A DNA stretch of 64,000 nucleotides from Streptomyces sp. NBC_00620 (GCF_026341825.1 NZ_JAPENY010000003.1:1550001-1614000), one strand, 5' to 3'; shown: positions 33,147 to 41,822, numbered from the stretch's first letter. Translations and numbers: made by a program. The notes: generated by a model from the sequence alone, not told the origin.

Positions 33147-34547
33147 TCAGAGAAGGTACTGACAGGTGGAGCGGGGGGTGTAGACGCCGTGACCCGCGCG
33201 TCCGGTGAACTCCCGCTCGGTGATGACGAGTTCGCCCCGCGAGAGCACGGTCTCGACCCGGCCGGTGATGCGCTTTCCCTCGTACGCCGAGTAGTCGACG
33301 TTCATGTGGTGCGTCTCCACCGACAGGACCTGCTCGGCATGCGGGTCGTAGATGACGACGTCGGCGTCGGCGCCCGGCGCGATCGTGCCCTTCTTCGGGT
33401 ACAGGCCGAACATCCGGGCCGGGGTCGCGCAGGCGATCTCGATCCAGCGGCGGCGCGTGATGTGCCCGTCGACGACGGCCTGGTGGAGCAGGTCCATACG
33501 GTTCTCGACACCCGGAAGCCCGTTGGGGATCTTCGAGAAGTCGCCGCGGCCCAGTTCCTTCTGACCGACGAAGCAGAAGGGGCAGTGGTCGGTGGAGACG
33601 ACCTGGAGGTCGTTCGTACGCAGTCCGCGCCACAGTGCGGCCTGGTGCTCCTTGGGCCTCAGCGGCGTGGAGCACACGTACTTCGAGCCCTCGAAGTCGG
33701 GCTCGGCCAGGTTGTCCGTCGACAGGAACAGGTACTGCGGGCAGGTCTCGCCGAAGACGTTCAGGCCCTCGTCGCGCGCCCGTGCCAGCTCGGCGACCGC
33801 CTGCTGCGCCGAGACGTGCACGACGTACAGGGGCGCTCCGGCCACCTGGGCGAGCTTGATGGCACGGTGGGTGGCCTCGGCCTCCAACAGCGCCTTGCGC
33901 ACTTCCCCGTGGAAGCGGGGGTCGGTCTCACCACGGGACAGCGCCTGCTCCACGAGCACGTCGATCGCGATGCCGTTCTCGGCGTGCATCATGATCAGGC
34001 CGCCGTTCTCGGCGGAGCGCTGCATGGCGCGCAGGATCTGGCCGTCGTCGCTGTAGAAGACGCCGGGGTAGGCCATGAACTGCTTGAAGGAGGTGACGCC
34101 CTCCTCGACGAGCAGGTCCATCTCCTTGAGCGTCTCCTGGTTGACGTCGGAGACGATCATGTGGAAGGCGTAGTCGATGGCGCACTTGCCGTCGGCCTTG
34201 GCGTTCCAGGCGTCGAGGCCCTCGCGCAGGGAGTGGCCCACGCTCTGCACCGCGAAGTCGACGATGGTGGTGGTGCCGCCCCAGGCCGCGGCCCGGGTGC
34301 CCGTCTCGAAGGTGTCGGAGGCGAAGGTGCCGCCGAACGGCAGCTCCATGTGGGTGTGCGCGTCGACGCCGCCCGGGATGACGTACTTGCCGGTGGCGTC
34401 TATGGTCCGCTCGGCCGTCCACGCGTCGGCTGCCGGGGTGCCGGTCGCGGCAAGAGCAGCGATGCGGCCGTCCTCGATCAGGACGTCGGCATGGATCTCG
34501 TCGGACGCGGTGACGACCAGGCCACCTCGGATGACGGTACGGCTCAT
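33147..34547 (-). CDS. hydA: Dihydropyrimidinase (D-hydantoinase)
   Basis: Metal-dependent amidohydrolase of 466 residues opening dihydrouracil or dihydrothymine to N-carbamoyl-beta-amino acids. Zinc ligands are all present: GGVDAHTHMELPFGG (HxH), the carboxylated Lys in GVTSFKQFMAYPG, LIMMHAENG, LYVVHVSAQQ and VVSTDHCPFCF. The Tyr and substrate loop residues of the D-hydantoinase group are in the FKQFMAYPG block. SD sequence AAGGAG is seven bases from the ATG. It is first in an operon with the LLM oxidoreductase and NCS1 permease and is preceded by a possible promoter (34584-34612). Product would pass to the beta-ureidopropionase-like enzymes at 34687 and 38563. Confidence 0.94.
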   Translation of the reverse strand: MSRTVIRGGLVVTASDEIHADVLIEDGRIAALAATGTPAADAWTAERTIDATGKYVIPGGVDAHTHMELPFGGTFASDTFETGTRAAAWGGTTTIVDFAVQSVGHSLREGLDAWNAKADGKCAIDYAFHMIVSDVNQETLKEMDLLVEEGVTSFKQFMAYPGVFYSDDGQILRAMQRSAENGGLIMMHAENGIAIDVLVEQALSRGETDPRFHGEVRKALLEAEATHRAIKLAQVAGAPLYVVHVSAQQAVAELARARDEGLNVFGETCPQYLFLSTDNLAEPDFEGSKYVCSTPLRPKEHQAALWRGLRTNDLQVVSTDHCPFCFVGQKELGRGDFSKIPNGLPGVENRMDLLHQAVVDGHITRRRWIEIACATPARMFGLYPKKGTIAPGADADVVIYDPHAEQVLSVETHHMNVDYSAYEGKRITGRVETVLSRGELVITEREFTGRAGHGVYTPRSTCQYLL

Positions 34548-34583
34548 GCTCCCTCTCCTTCCGGTCGTGCGTGCACTGAGGGA

Positions 34584-34612
34584 ATACCGAAGCTGTTAGG
34601 GACTGAGGTCAA
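34584..34612 (-). promoter_or_regulatory. Possible promoter of the hydA operon
   Basis: On the minus strand TTGACC (34612-34607) is followed by 17 bases and CGGTAT (34589-34584), 36 bases before the hydA ATG. The -35 matches vegetative consensus well, the -10 poorly. Confidence 0.35.
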
Positions 34613-34639
34613 CACTGTTTCCTGGTAAGCAAATTGGCC

Positions 34640-34674
34640 CCGCGGGCCCGACCCCCCGTGAGCCGGGCCCGCGG
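34640..34674 (-). terminator. Terminator hairpin after the first beta-ureidopropionase-like gene
   Basis: CCGCGGGCCCG and CGGGCCCGCGG form a perfect 11-bp stem with a 13-base loop, 13 bases after the stop at 34687 and before the hydA promoter region, so the amidohydrolase and hydA are probably separate transcripts. Confidence 0.8.
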
Positions 34675-34686
34675 AGTTCGACGCGG

Positions 34687-35529
34687 CTACGGAGCCGTCA
34701 GCGGCCCGTACGCCCCGGGAGCGCGGTCCCGGTAGAACTGCCAGCGGTCGCGCACCTCGCGGAGCTTGGCGAGGTCCAGGTCGCGGACGACGAGTTCCGT
34801 CTCCTTGTCGCTGGCCACCTCGCCGACGAACTGGGCTTCCGGGTCCACGAAATATGAGGTCCCGTAGAAGTCGTTGTCGCCGTACTCCTCGACGCCCACC
34901 CGGTTGATCGCGCCCACGAAGTACTCGTTGGCGACGGCCGCGGCCGGCTGCTCCAGCTGCCACAGGTAGCCGGACAGACCGCGCGAGGTGGCCGAGGGGT
35001 TGAAGACGATCTCGGCACCCGCGAGACCCAGCGCACGCCAGCCCTCGGGGAAGTGCCGGTCGTAGCAGATGTAGACACCGATCTTCCCGACTGCGGTGTC
35101 GAAGATCGGCCAGCCCGAGTTGCCCGGCCGGAAGTAGAACTTCTCCCAGAATCCCGGCACTTGGGGGATGTGGGTCTTGCGGTACTTGCCCAGGTACGAG
35201 CCGTCGGCGTCGATCACCGCCGCGGTGTTGTACAGGACACCGGGCTGCTCCTCCTCGTACATCGGCAGTACGAGGACGATGCCCAGTTCCTTGGCCAGCG
35301 CCTGGAAGCGCTGGACGATCGGGCCTTCGGGGATCTGCTCGGCGTACTCGTAGAACGCCTTGTCCTGGACCTGGCAGAAGTACGGCCCGTAGAACAGCTC
35401 CTGGAAGCACAGGACTTGGGCGCCCTGCGCGGCCGCGTCGCGTGCCGCCTGCTCGTGGACCTGGATCATCGATTCTTTGTCGCCGGTCCACGCGGTCTGG
35501 AAGACGGCGGCTCGGATCACTCTGCTCAT
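34687..35529 (-). CDS. Nitrilase-superfamily beta-ureidopropionase / N-carbamoyl amino acid amidohydrolase (copy 1)
   Basis: Carbon-nitrogen hydrolase of 280 residues. The catalytic Glu-Lys-Cys triad is visible as CFQELFYGPYF, GKYRKTHIPQVPGFWEK and VYICYDRHFPEGWRALG; the RxxxE-type block INRVGVEEYGDNDFYGTSYF follows. These features fit beta-ureidopropionases/N-carbamoylputrescine amidases, which hydrolyse N-carbamoyl-beta-alanine to beta-alanine, CO2 and ammonia. It stands alone between a terminator (34640-34674) and the PucR-type regulator. The second copy at 38563 shares most of its sequence, so one may act on carbamoyl-beta-alanine and the other on the 2-methyl derivative from thymine, or on a different carbamoyl compound. 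Confidence 0.9.
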   Translation of the reverse strand: MSRVIRAAVFQTAWTGDKESMIQVHEQAARDAAAQGAQVLCFQELFYGPYFCQVQDKAFYEYAEQIPEGPIVQRFQALAKELGIVLVLPMYEEEQPGVLYNTAAVIDADGSYLGKYRKTHIPQVPGFWEKFYFRPGNSGWPIFDTAVGKIGVYICYDRHFPEGWRALGLAGAEIVFNPSATSRGLSGYLWQLEQPAAAVANEYFVGAINRVGVEEYGDNDFYGTSYFVDPEAQFVGEVASDKETELVVRDLDLAKLREVRDRWQFYRDRAPGAYGPLTAP

Positions 35530-35674
35530 CGGGACCTCCGGTCGCTCGGTGTGCGAGGAGCCTAAGAAGTCCTGGAGCCGGGTTTGAGTTGCACCGTGTC
35601 ACGTCTGAAGCGTTCTGCCGTTCCACGGTGTCACCTCCGCGTCGTCTCATGTTTCACCTGAGTCGTACTGTGTT

Positions 35675-37231
35675 TCATCGTTGTTGCGCGTCGTGCGCGA
35701 GCAGCGCGATGTGTACGGACGCGGCCTGCTCGAAGTCGTCGAGGTCGACGCCTAGACGTGCCTCTATGGCCTCCAGACGGCGGTACAGCGCGGGCCTGCT
35801 GACATGGTGGAGCTGCGCGGTGCGCGACTTGTTGCGGCCGGTCGCGAGATACGTCCGCAGCACGGGCAGCAGCTCCGACTCCGCGTCCGCGCCGCACAGG
35901 AGTCCGTCCAACTCCCGCTCGGCGAAGGACTGTACGTGCGGGTCGTCCCGCAACAGCCTTACGAGGCCGCGCAGATGGACATCGCGGAGGCGTACGAGCA
36001 CCGGCTGGTCCTGGTCTGCGGGCGCGTCGGCGGCGGCCTCGGCGACATGCAGGGCCTCGCGCAAACCGGCGGGGACGTCGTCCCAGGCCGTACGGGGGGA
36101 CGCGGCCGCCACGGTCGTGCGGACGCCCGTCTCGTGCCGCAGCCGTACGGCGAAGTGCGTGGCCAGCGCCTCCGCGTCCTGGTCCCTGGCGAGGCTGAGC
36201 AGCACGGCGGTGGCTCCGTCCGCGAGCTCGGCCACCAGCCCGGGAAGCCCCAACAGCCGTAGAACCCGGTCGAGTTGGGCCGGATCACCGTCCCTCACCA
36301 CCAACGGCACGAACGCCCGCCGGTTGACGGGCAGCCCGGCCGCCCGCGCCCTCGGAAGGAGCTGCCGAGCCGGTACGACACCGCTCACCAGGTCGGTCAG
36401 CAGGCTCTGCGCGGACTGCTCCTCCCAGGTGTGCACGGAGCCGCCGAGCATCCGGTGCAGGACCAGGGCCTCGGCGGCACGGTCGGCGAGCAGCCGCCCG
36501 GTGGCGGCGTCACCGCGGTACCCGCACAGCACGATGCGGCCCCAGCGCTCACCGCGCCCGCCCAGCTCGGCCCTGATCCACCCGTCACCCTCGCTCCCGC
36601 CCGCCTGCCGGGAGATGCGCTCCCAGTCACGCAGCACGTCGTCCACGGCGGACCGCTCCCCCGCCGTGGCGAGAACCCGGTGGGCGAGGTTGGTGACGAC
36701 GACGGGACAGGCCGCGTGCCCGGCGATCTCGTCGAGCATCCGTTGCAGCGGCGCGCCCGAGGTGATGAGCCCGGTGAGCGCGGTCCGTACGGCCTCGGAG
36801 AGGCTCACCGCCGCGAACTTGCTCCTGACAAGGCGTGATTGGACCTCCTCCGTCAACTCGGCGAAGGGAAAGGGCCGGTGGAGCACCACCATCGGAAGCC
36901 CGCACCGCTCGGCCGCCCGGCACATCACGTCCGGCGGCGCGGGGAAGGCCCGGCCGAGTCCGAGGACGACGGCCGCGGCCTCCGCGCGGTGCAGCGAACG
37001 GATGTACTCGGCCTGTGCCTCCACGTCGCCGGCGAGCAACACCCCGGTGGTGAGCACCATTTCGCCGCCCGTGAGCATCACACCGACATCGGCGGCCTCG
37101 GCGACGTGCACCCAGCGCACGGCCCGGTCGAGATGGCTCGCGCCGGCCACCACCTCGGGCTCTCCGGCGAGCACCCGGTCCATGGTGAGGACCTGGCGTA
37201 CCGACAGGGCGGGTTCCAAGGCGGTGGTCAT
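35675..37231 (-). CDS. PucR-family transcriptional regulator of the pyrimidine catabolic cluster
   Basis: Regulator of 518 residues with the full PucR layout. Residues 8-125 are the PucR N-terminal domain (LSVRQVLTMDRVLAGEPEVV and VRWVHVAEAADVGVMLTGGE), a GGDEF-like middle domain follows, and the C-terminus (about 455-505) has the HTH LLPVLRTYLATGRNKSRTAQ then LHHVSRPALYRRLEAIEARL. PucR proteins regulate purine or pyrimidine use in response to ring intermediates. It lies between the two amidohydrolases and upstream of the aminotransferase pair, making it the likely regulator of all of them. The 145-base gap downstream (35530-35674) contains two GGTGTCAC-like copies (on the plus strand near 35594 and 35626), which are weak operator candidates. 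Confidence 0.88.
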   Translation of the reverse strand: MTTALEPALSVRQVLTMDRVLAGEPEVVAGASHLDRAVRWVHVAEAADVGVMLTGGEMVLTTGVLLAGDVEAQAEYIRSLHRAEAAAVVLGLGRAFPAPPDVMCRAAERCGLPMVVLHRPFPFAELTEEVQSRLVRSKFAAVSLSEAVRTALTGLITSGAPLQRMLDEIAGHAACPVVVTNLAHRVLATAGERSAVDDVLRDWERISRQAGGSEGDGWIRAELGGRGERWGRIVLCGYRGDAATGRLLADRAAEALVLHRMLGGSVHTWEEQSAQSLLTDLVSGVVPARQLLPRARAAGLPVNRRAFVPLVVRDGDPAQLDRVLRLLGLPGLVAELADGATAVLLSLARDQDAEALATHFAVRLRHETGVRTTVAAASPRTAWDDVPAGLREALHVAEAAADAPADQDQPVLVRLRDVHLRGLVRLLRDDPHVQSFAERELDGLLCGADAESELLPVLRTYLATGRNKSRTAQLHHVSRPALYRRLEAIEARLGVDLDDFEQAASVHIALLAHDAQQR

Positions 37232-37279
37232 GGGCGACGTTCCCTTGCTCAGTCCTACTGGGTGCTACACCACTCAGCT

Positions 37280-38566
37280 CTACTGGGTGGCACGCCGCAG
37301 CGCGCGCTCCAGGATCGCCGCGCCCTCCTCCGCCTCCGCGACGGTGAGGGACAGCGGCGGCGCGATGCGCAGCACGCTGGTGTTGTGACCGCCGCCCTTG
37401 CCGATCAACAGGCCTTCTTCCCGGGCCGCTTCGAGCACGGCCGCGGCACCTTCGGGATTCGCCTCGTCCGTGCCGGGCTTGACCAGCTCGATGCCGATCA
37501 TCAACCCGCGGCCACGGACCTCCCGTACGCCGTCCAGTTGCGCGGCGATCGCCCGCAGCCGCTCGATGAGCAGTCCGCCGACGCGCCGGGCGTTGCCCTG
37601 GAGGTCGTGCTCGAGGAGGTACGTGAGGTTCGCGAGCCCCGCCGCCATCGTGACCGGCGAGCCGCCGAAGGTCGAAATGGAGTTGGAGTCGAGGCAGTTC
37701 ATGATCTCGGCGCTCGCCACCACACCGCCGATGGACGTGCCGTTGCCGATGCCCTTGGCGAAGGTGAGCATGTCCGGCGGACCCGAGGCGGCGTGCGCCT
37801 GCCAGCCCCAGAAGTGCTCGCCCGTCCGCCCCCAGCCGGTCTGCACCTCGTCGGAGATCCAGAGGATGCCGCGCTCGCGCAGCACCTCGCGGAAGGCCGC
37901 GAACAGACCGTCGGGCGGTGCCGTGAAGCCGCCGACGCCCTGGATGGGCTCGGCGATCAGCGCCGCGGGCGACCGCACGTGACCGAGCAGGTCCTCCAGG
38001 TCGGCGACACAGGCCGCGATGAACTCGTCGTCGCTGAGATCGGCGTACGGGCCACGGGTGCGGACGCCGCCATGGACGTACAGCGTCTGGAGGGGTGACA
38101 GCGAGGTCGGCGACCAGCCCTTGTTCCCGGTGATGCCGACCGTGGTGAACGAGCGGCCGTGGTAGCTGTTGCGCATCGCCAGGATCTGGTTGCTCTGCCG
38201 GTAGGCGGTGGCGAGCAGGAGAGCCGTGTCGTTGGCCTCGGTGCCGGAGGTGGTGAAGAAGACGCGTGCGTCCGGGATGCCGGACAAGTGGGCGATCCGC
38301 TCGGCGAGTTCGACCATCGGCCGGTTGAGGTAGAGCGTGGAGGAGTGGATGATCCGCCCCGCCTGCTCGCTCACCGCCTTCGTCACCTCGGGCAGCGCGT
38401 GCGCGGTCATCGTGGTGAGGATGCCGCCGAAGAAGTCGAGGTACTTGTTGCCCTTGGCGTCCCAGACGTGCCGGCCCTCACCGTGGGTGATCTCGATCGG
38501 GTCCTCGTAGTAGAGGGCGAGCCAGTCGGGCAGGACGGCCTTGTGGCGCGCGTACAGGTCGGTCAC
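37280..38566 (-). CDS. Class III pyridoxal-phosphate aminotransferase (beta-alanine/GABA type)
   Basis: PLP enzyme of 428 residues. The GTG start at 38566 overlaps the stop of the upstream amidohydrolase (GTGA). Family blocks: FFTTSGTEANDTALLLATAY for the phosphate cup, RNSYHGRSFTTVG, ILWISDEVQTGWGRTGEHFW (the Asp that binds the PLP nitrogen) and DMLTFAKGIGNGTSIGG with the Schiff-base Lys. Context in a reductive pyrimidine pathway makes beta-alanine or 3-aminoisobutyrate the natural amino donor, with pyruvate or 2-oxoglutarate as acceptor. Class III enzymes for GABA, taurine and ornithine look alike, so this rests on the neighbourhood. Confidence 0.9.
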   Translation of the reverse strand: MTDLYARHKAVLPDWLALYYEDPIEITHGEGRHVWDAKGNKYLDFFGGILTTMTAHALPEVTKAVSEQAGRIIHSSTLYLNRPMVELAERIAHLSGIPDARVFFTTSGTEANDTALLLATAYRQSNQILAMRNSYHGRSFTTVGITGNKGWSPTSLSPLQTLYVHGGVRTRGPYADLSDDEFIAACVADLEDLLGHVRSPAALIAEPIQGVGGFTAPPDGLFAAFREVLRERGILWISDEVQTGWGRTGEHFWGWQAHAASGPPDMLTFAKGIGNGTSIGGVVASAEIMNCLDSNSISTFGGSPVTMAAGLANLTYLLEHDLQGNARRVGGLLIERLRAIAAQLDGVREVRGRGLMIGIELVKPGTDEANPEGAAAVLEAAREEGLLIGKGGGHNTSVLRIAPPLSLTVAEAEEGAAILERALRRATQ

Positions 38567-39405
38567 GGCTGCACCAGCCCTTCGTACGCGTCGGGACGCC
38601 GGTCGCGGTAGAACGCCCACTGCTGGCGCACTTCCTCGATCAGGTCGAAGTCGAGATCACGGACGATGAGCTCCTCGGCCTTGTCGCTCGCCGTCTCGCC
38701 CACGAACTGTCCGCGCGGGTCGACGAAGTACGAGGTCCCGTAGAAGTCGTTGTCCCCGTACTCCTCCTGCCCGACCCGGTTGATCGCGGCGATGAAGTAC
38801 TCGTTGGCGACGGCCGCGGCGGGCTGCTCCAGCTGCCAGAGGTGGGAGGAGAGACCGCGGGAGGTCGCGGACGGGTTGTACACGAGCTGGGCGCCGTTGA
38901 GACCGAGCTGCCGCCAGCCTTCGGGGAAGTGCCGGTCGTAACAGATGTAGACACCGATGCGGCCCACCGCGGTGTCGAAGACGGGCCAGCCCAGGTTCCC
39001 CGGTTTGAAGTAGTACTTCTCCCAGAAGCCCTTCACCTGGGGGATGTGGTGCTTGCGGTACTTGCCCAGATAGGTGCCGTCGGCGTCGATCACGGCCGCG
39101 GTGTTGAAGTAGAAGCCGGACTGCTCGACCTCGAACACGGGCACGACGATGACCATGCCGGTCTCGCGAGCGAGCTCCTTCATACGCGTGACGGTGGGCC
39201 CGTCGGGCACGGGCTCCGCCCAGCTGTAGTGCTCTGGCTCCTGGACCTGGCAGAAGTAGGGGGCGTTGAAGACTTCCTGGAAGCCGATGATCTTGGCGCC
39301 CTGCCGGGCCGCCTCGCGGGCGTGCTCCTCATGCTTGGCGACCATGGATGCGGTGTCGCCGGTCCAGGTGGCCTGGACGAGAGCGGCGCGTACGACGTTG
39401 GCCAT
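38563..39405 (-). CDS. Nitrilase-superfamily beta-ureidopropionase / N-carbamoyl amino acid amidohydrolase (copy 2)
   Basis: Paralogue of the enzyme at 34687, also 280 residues, with the same triad (GFQEVFNAPYF, GKYRKHHIPQVKGFWEK, VYICYDRHFPEGWRQLG) and INRVGQEEYGDNDFYGTSYF. Visible differences lie in the substrate-facing loops (for example FYGPYF versus FNAPYF and VPGFWEKFYF versus VKGFWEKYYF). It is translationally coupled to the aminotransferase, so the pair turns N-carbamoyl-beta-amino acids into semialdehydes. This copy, rather than copy 1, is thus the more likely partner of the pathway. Confidence 0.91.
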   Translation of the reverse strand: MANVVRAALVQATWTGDTASMVAKHEEHAREAARQGAKIIGFQEVFNAPYFCQVQEPEHYSWAEPVPDGPTVTRMKELARETGMVIVVPVFEVEQSGFYFNTAAVIDADGTYLGKYRKHHIPQVKGFWEKYYFKPGNLGWPVFDTAVGRIGVYICYDRHFPEGWRQLGLNGAQLVYNPSATSRGLSSHLWQLEQPAAAVANEYFIAAINRVGQEEYGDNDFYGTSYFVDPRGQFVGETASDKAEELIVRDLDFDLIEEVRQQWAFYRDRRPDAYEGLVQP

Positions 39406-39554
39406 GAGCTGCTCCTTCGACAGGGACGTCAGAGAGCTTCTACGCCCGTAGACAAAGGCGGTAGAGGCTCGAAAGTAAGCCCACTGAACAGCCTTGCCAA
39501 GACCATCGTCGTTAACCCGCTGAGTCGATCACGTTTCGCACCTCTTGTGGGTGA

Positions 39555-39583
39555 GCGCGCGGCCACGCGCGCGTGGCCCGCGC
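39555..39583 (-). terminator. GC-rich hairpin after the 590-residue protein gene
   Basis: GGCCACG (39561-39567) and CGTGGCC (39572-39578) form a stem with a CGCG loop, extended by GCGCG and CGCGC with one bulged C. It starts close to the stop codon at 39592. Confidence 0.6.
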
Positions 39584-39591
39584 CGGACCTG

Positions 39592-41364
39592 TCAGGCGGT
39601 GAATCCGGCGACCCGGAGAGCGTGCACGAGATCCCAGTGGCGCTCCTCGGACACGCCCTTGGCGGCCTCCAGGAGGAGCGGTACCAGCCGCTGCGGGTCC
39701 GCTTCCGCGCTGCGGGCCGCCTCCTCCGGGGTGCGCATCCGTACGTACGCGCCGAGGAGTGCGCCGATCTCCCGGCGGCGGCCCTCCTCGGCGAGGCTCA
39801 GGACGGCGGCCCCGATCTCCGGCGCGGGGCGGGCGACACCCTGGCGCAGCATCTGCTGTCCGTCGACCTTGCGCCCCGCGACCACGAGCGCGTCCGCGGC
39901 GGCGACCAGCCGGTCGGCGGGCAGCGAGGCGGCCTCCCACAGCAGGGTGGCCCAGTCGGCGTCGAGGCCCGCCCGGTGCAGTTCGGCGGCGAGCAGCGGA
40001 AAACGGGCGGCCGGCCAGTACGCGGCCTCCACGAGCACGGCGTGCGCCTCGCCGCTCCGGCCCTCGCTGCGCAGCCGGATCAGCGTCCGGATCGTCTCGA
40101 CGGTGTCCTGCCGCGCCTCGTCGTCCATCGGCTGCGTCCGCGGCTGCGCAGGCTCCTCCGCGACCCCCGCGAAACGGGCGCCACGGGGGCTACGGCCGCC
40201 TCTCGCGGCCGGAGCGGGCACGGAGGGCGCCGCCGCCTCGGGGACGCCCACGGGAGCCGTCTCCGCCTCCGCCTCCATCATTCCGGCGAAGCGGGCACTG
40301 CCACGGGTACGGCGCTTCGAGCGCTGCTTGGTGGTGGGGGTGGGGGGTGTGTGGTCCTCGGCGGGGGGCTGGGGGGTGTCGGACTGCGCGGAGGACGCGA
40401 GGGGCGCGAGGAAGTTGTCGGGTTGCGCGGTGGGGGCGTGCGCGCCGTCGCGGTGCCGATCAGGGGCTTGCGCGCCGTCGCTTTGCGCGGAAGCGGCGCG
40501 GGAGCTGTCGTCGCGGCGCGGGGCGGGGGCGTACGCGCTGTCGCGCTGGGTGTGCTGGGCGTACGCGCCGGAGCGGGAGGGCGCTCCCGAGATCCCCCCG
40601 TCGTCCGGCATCCCGGGATCCGCGAACGGCGACCGCGGCCCCGTCTGCTCCGGAATGCCCGAGCGCCGACGACCCTGCCCCGGTCCCGGCGCCCCGTGCC
40701 CCGCCTCCGCCGGCCGCTCCGCAGCCCCTTGCCGGGCAACGCCGCCACCCGACGGCTGAGCCCCACCCTCACGCTCCCGCATCCGAAGGACGTCCCCGGC
40801 GGTACCGGTGGCACCGGCCGGGAAGTTCAGTGCGCCCTCGGCATGGGTGCGAAGATCGCGCCGATCGAGGTTCTCCATGCGGCGGCGGATCTCCGCGCAG
40901 CGGGCGGTGGCCCGTTCATGGTCGTCGTGGGCCCAGGCGAGGTCGAGCCGGATCGAGTCGGCCTCCTCCTGGGAGGCGGCCGAGCGGAGCAGCCGGCTCA
41001 GTTCCACCTGGCGCTCCGCGGCGTAGCGCTGTTCGCGGAGCAGGACGTCGAGACGGTCGCCGAGATTGTCACGGCCGCCGGGCCGACCGTCGTACGCGGC
41101 GAGCGAGGCACCGTGCAGGGCGCGGGCGCGCTCGGTCTCCTGGGCTGCGGCCCGGTCACCGTACTCAGCCGCGACGTCCTGAAGGAGCGCCTCCACGACG
41201 TCCCAGGGCGGAACCTCCCACCCGTCCAGGCAGGCACGCATACCGTCGGGATCGCGCTGCCAGAACACTCCGCACCAGCCACCGCCCTGGTCGAGCCGTT
41301 CCATCAGCGTATTCAGAAACCTCGCGAACTCCCCTACCTGAACCGGGAGTTGTTCCACAGCCAT
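39592..41364 (-). CDS. Large uncharacterised protein with ordered ends and disordered centre
   Basis: Protein of 590 residues I do not recognise; no signal peptide or membrane segment. Residues 1-160 look structured: AVEQLPVQVGEFARFLNTLM then RLDQGGGWCGVFWQRDPDGM with a Trp/Cys-rich stretch, then helices with coiled-coil character (LLREQRYAAERQVELSRLLR and CAEIRRRMENLDRRDLR). The centre (about 195-400) is low-complexity Pro/Ala/Ser/Gln/Asp-rich with a mildly repeated AYAQHTQRDSAYAPAPRRDD pattern. The C-terminus (about 420-590) is a run of Ala-rich helices resembling TPR/HEAT-like solenoid (TIRTLIRLRSEGRSGEAHAV). Start at 41364 has GGGAG seven bases upstream. Possibly a streptomycete-specific scaffold; no function is assigned. 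Confidence 0.75.
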   Translation of the reverse strand: MAVEQLPVQVGEFARFLNTLMERLDQGGGWCGVFWQRDPDGMRACLDGWEVPPWDVVEALLQDVAAEYGDRAAAQETERARALHGASLAAYDGRPGGRDNLGDRLDVLLREQRYAAERQVELSRLLRSAASQEEADSIRLDLAWAHDDHERATARCAEIRRRMENLDRRDLRTHAEGALNFPAGATGTAGDVLRMREREGGAQPSGGGVARQGAAERPAEAGHGAPGPGQGRRRSGIPEQTGPRSPFADPGMPDDGGISGAPSRSGAYAQHTQRDSAYAPAPRRDDSSRAASAQSDGAQAPDRHRDGAHAPTAQPDNFLAPLASSAQSDTPQPPAEDHTPPTPTTKQRSKRRTRGSARFAGMMEAEAETAPVGVPEAAAPSVPAPAARGGRSPRGARFAGVAEEPAQPRTQPMDDEARQDTVETIRTLIRLRSEGRSGEAHAVLVEAAYWPAARFPLLAAELHRAGLDADWATLLWEAASLPADRLVAAADALVVAGRKVDGQQMLRQGVARPAPEIGAAVLSLAEEGRRREIGALLGAYVRMRTPEEAARSAEADPQRLVPLLLEAAKGVSEERHWDLVHALRVAGFTA

Positions 41365-41538
41365 CACACAACTCCCGCCAGACTGGAGTGCCCTGATCCG
41401 GTAGAAAACACCCTCCGTGTTACGGAAGGGCTACGAAGAGTTTTCGGACCGGACGCAGAGTCCTGTGATCCCACTGGGAGTTGACGTGATCCCACGGGAA
41501 GCCCGAGCGGGCCGGCGGGCCCCGAAAGGCGGCCCCGG

Positions 41539-41790
41539 TCACACCCCGACCGGCACACACTCCCCCGCGAGGTCGTCCATGGACAGGCCGAGCGCCCGCG
41601 CAAGCGCCGCCACCGTGAAGAAGGCGGGGGTGGGCGCCCGCCCGGTCTCGATCTTGCGCAGCGTCTCGGCGGAGATCCCGGCGTGCGCCGCGACATGAGC
41701 CATGCTCCGCCCGCCGCGGGCCTCACGCAGCAGCCGCCCGAGCCGCTCGCCGCGCTCACGCTCTTCAGGAGTCAGGGGGTTACGGACCAT
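41539..41790 (-). CDS. Small XRE-family helix-turn-helix regulator
   Basis: Protein of 83 residues that is almost only a DNA-binding domain: RLGRLLREARGGRSMAHVAA then HAGISAETLRKIETGRAPTP, with AALARALGLSMDDLAG after the recognition helix. The start is 32 bases from the divergent map start, with a palindrome in between, so it probably controls itself and map. There is no usual SD sequence before the ATG (GCCCCC directly precedes it on the plus strand), and TAGTAT lies six bases upstream, so the mRNA may be leaderless. The operon partner, if any, is not obvious. Confidence 0.88.
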   Translation of the reverse strand: MVRNPLTPEERERGERLGRLLREARGGRSMAHVAAHAGISAETLRKIETGRAPTPAFFTVAALARALGLSMDDLAGECVPVGV

Positions 41791-41797
41791 GCCCCCA

Positions 41798-41816
41798 TAC
41801 TAATACCGGTATAGTA
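41798..41816. promoter_or_regulatory. Shared divergent promoter with palindrome ATACCGGTAT
   Basis: A 10-base palindrome ATACCGGTAT (41803-41812) is flanked by TACT-A on the left and AGTA on the right. TATAGT (41810-41815) lies seven bases before the map ATG and TAGTAT (41802-41797, minus strand) six bases before the XRE ATG. Both would be -10 boxes for leaderless starts, overlapped by one operator. No clear -35 boxes are seen. Confidence 0.55.
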
Positions 41817-41822
41817 ATTGGC

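Noticed and set aside
35590..35632. GGTGTCAC repeats as a PucR operator
   Set aside because: The two copies are short and not clearly symmetrical; they are mentioned with the regulator but not called as a site.
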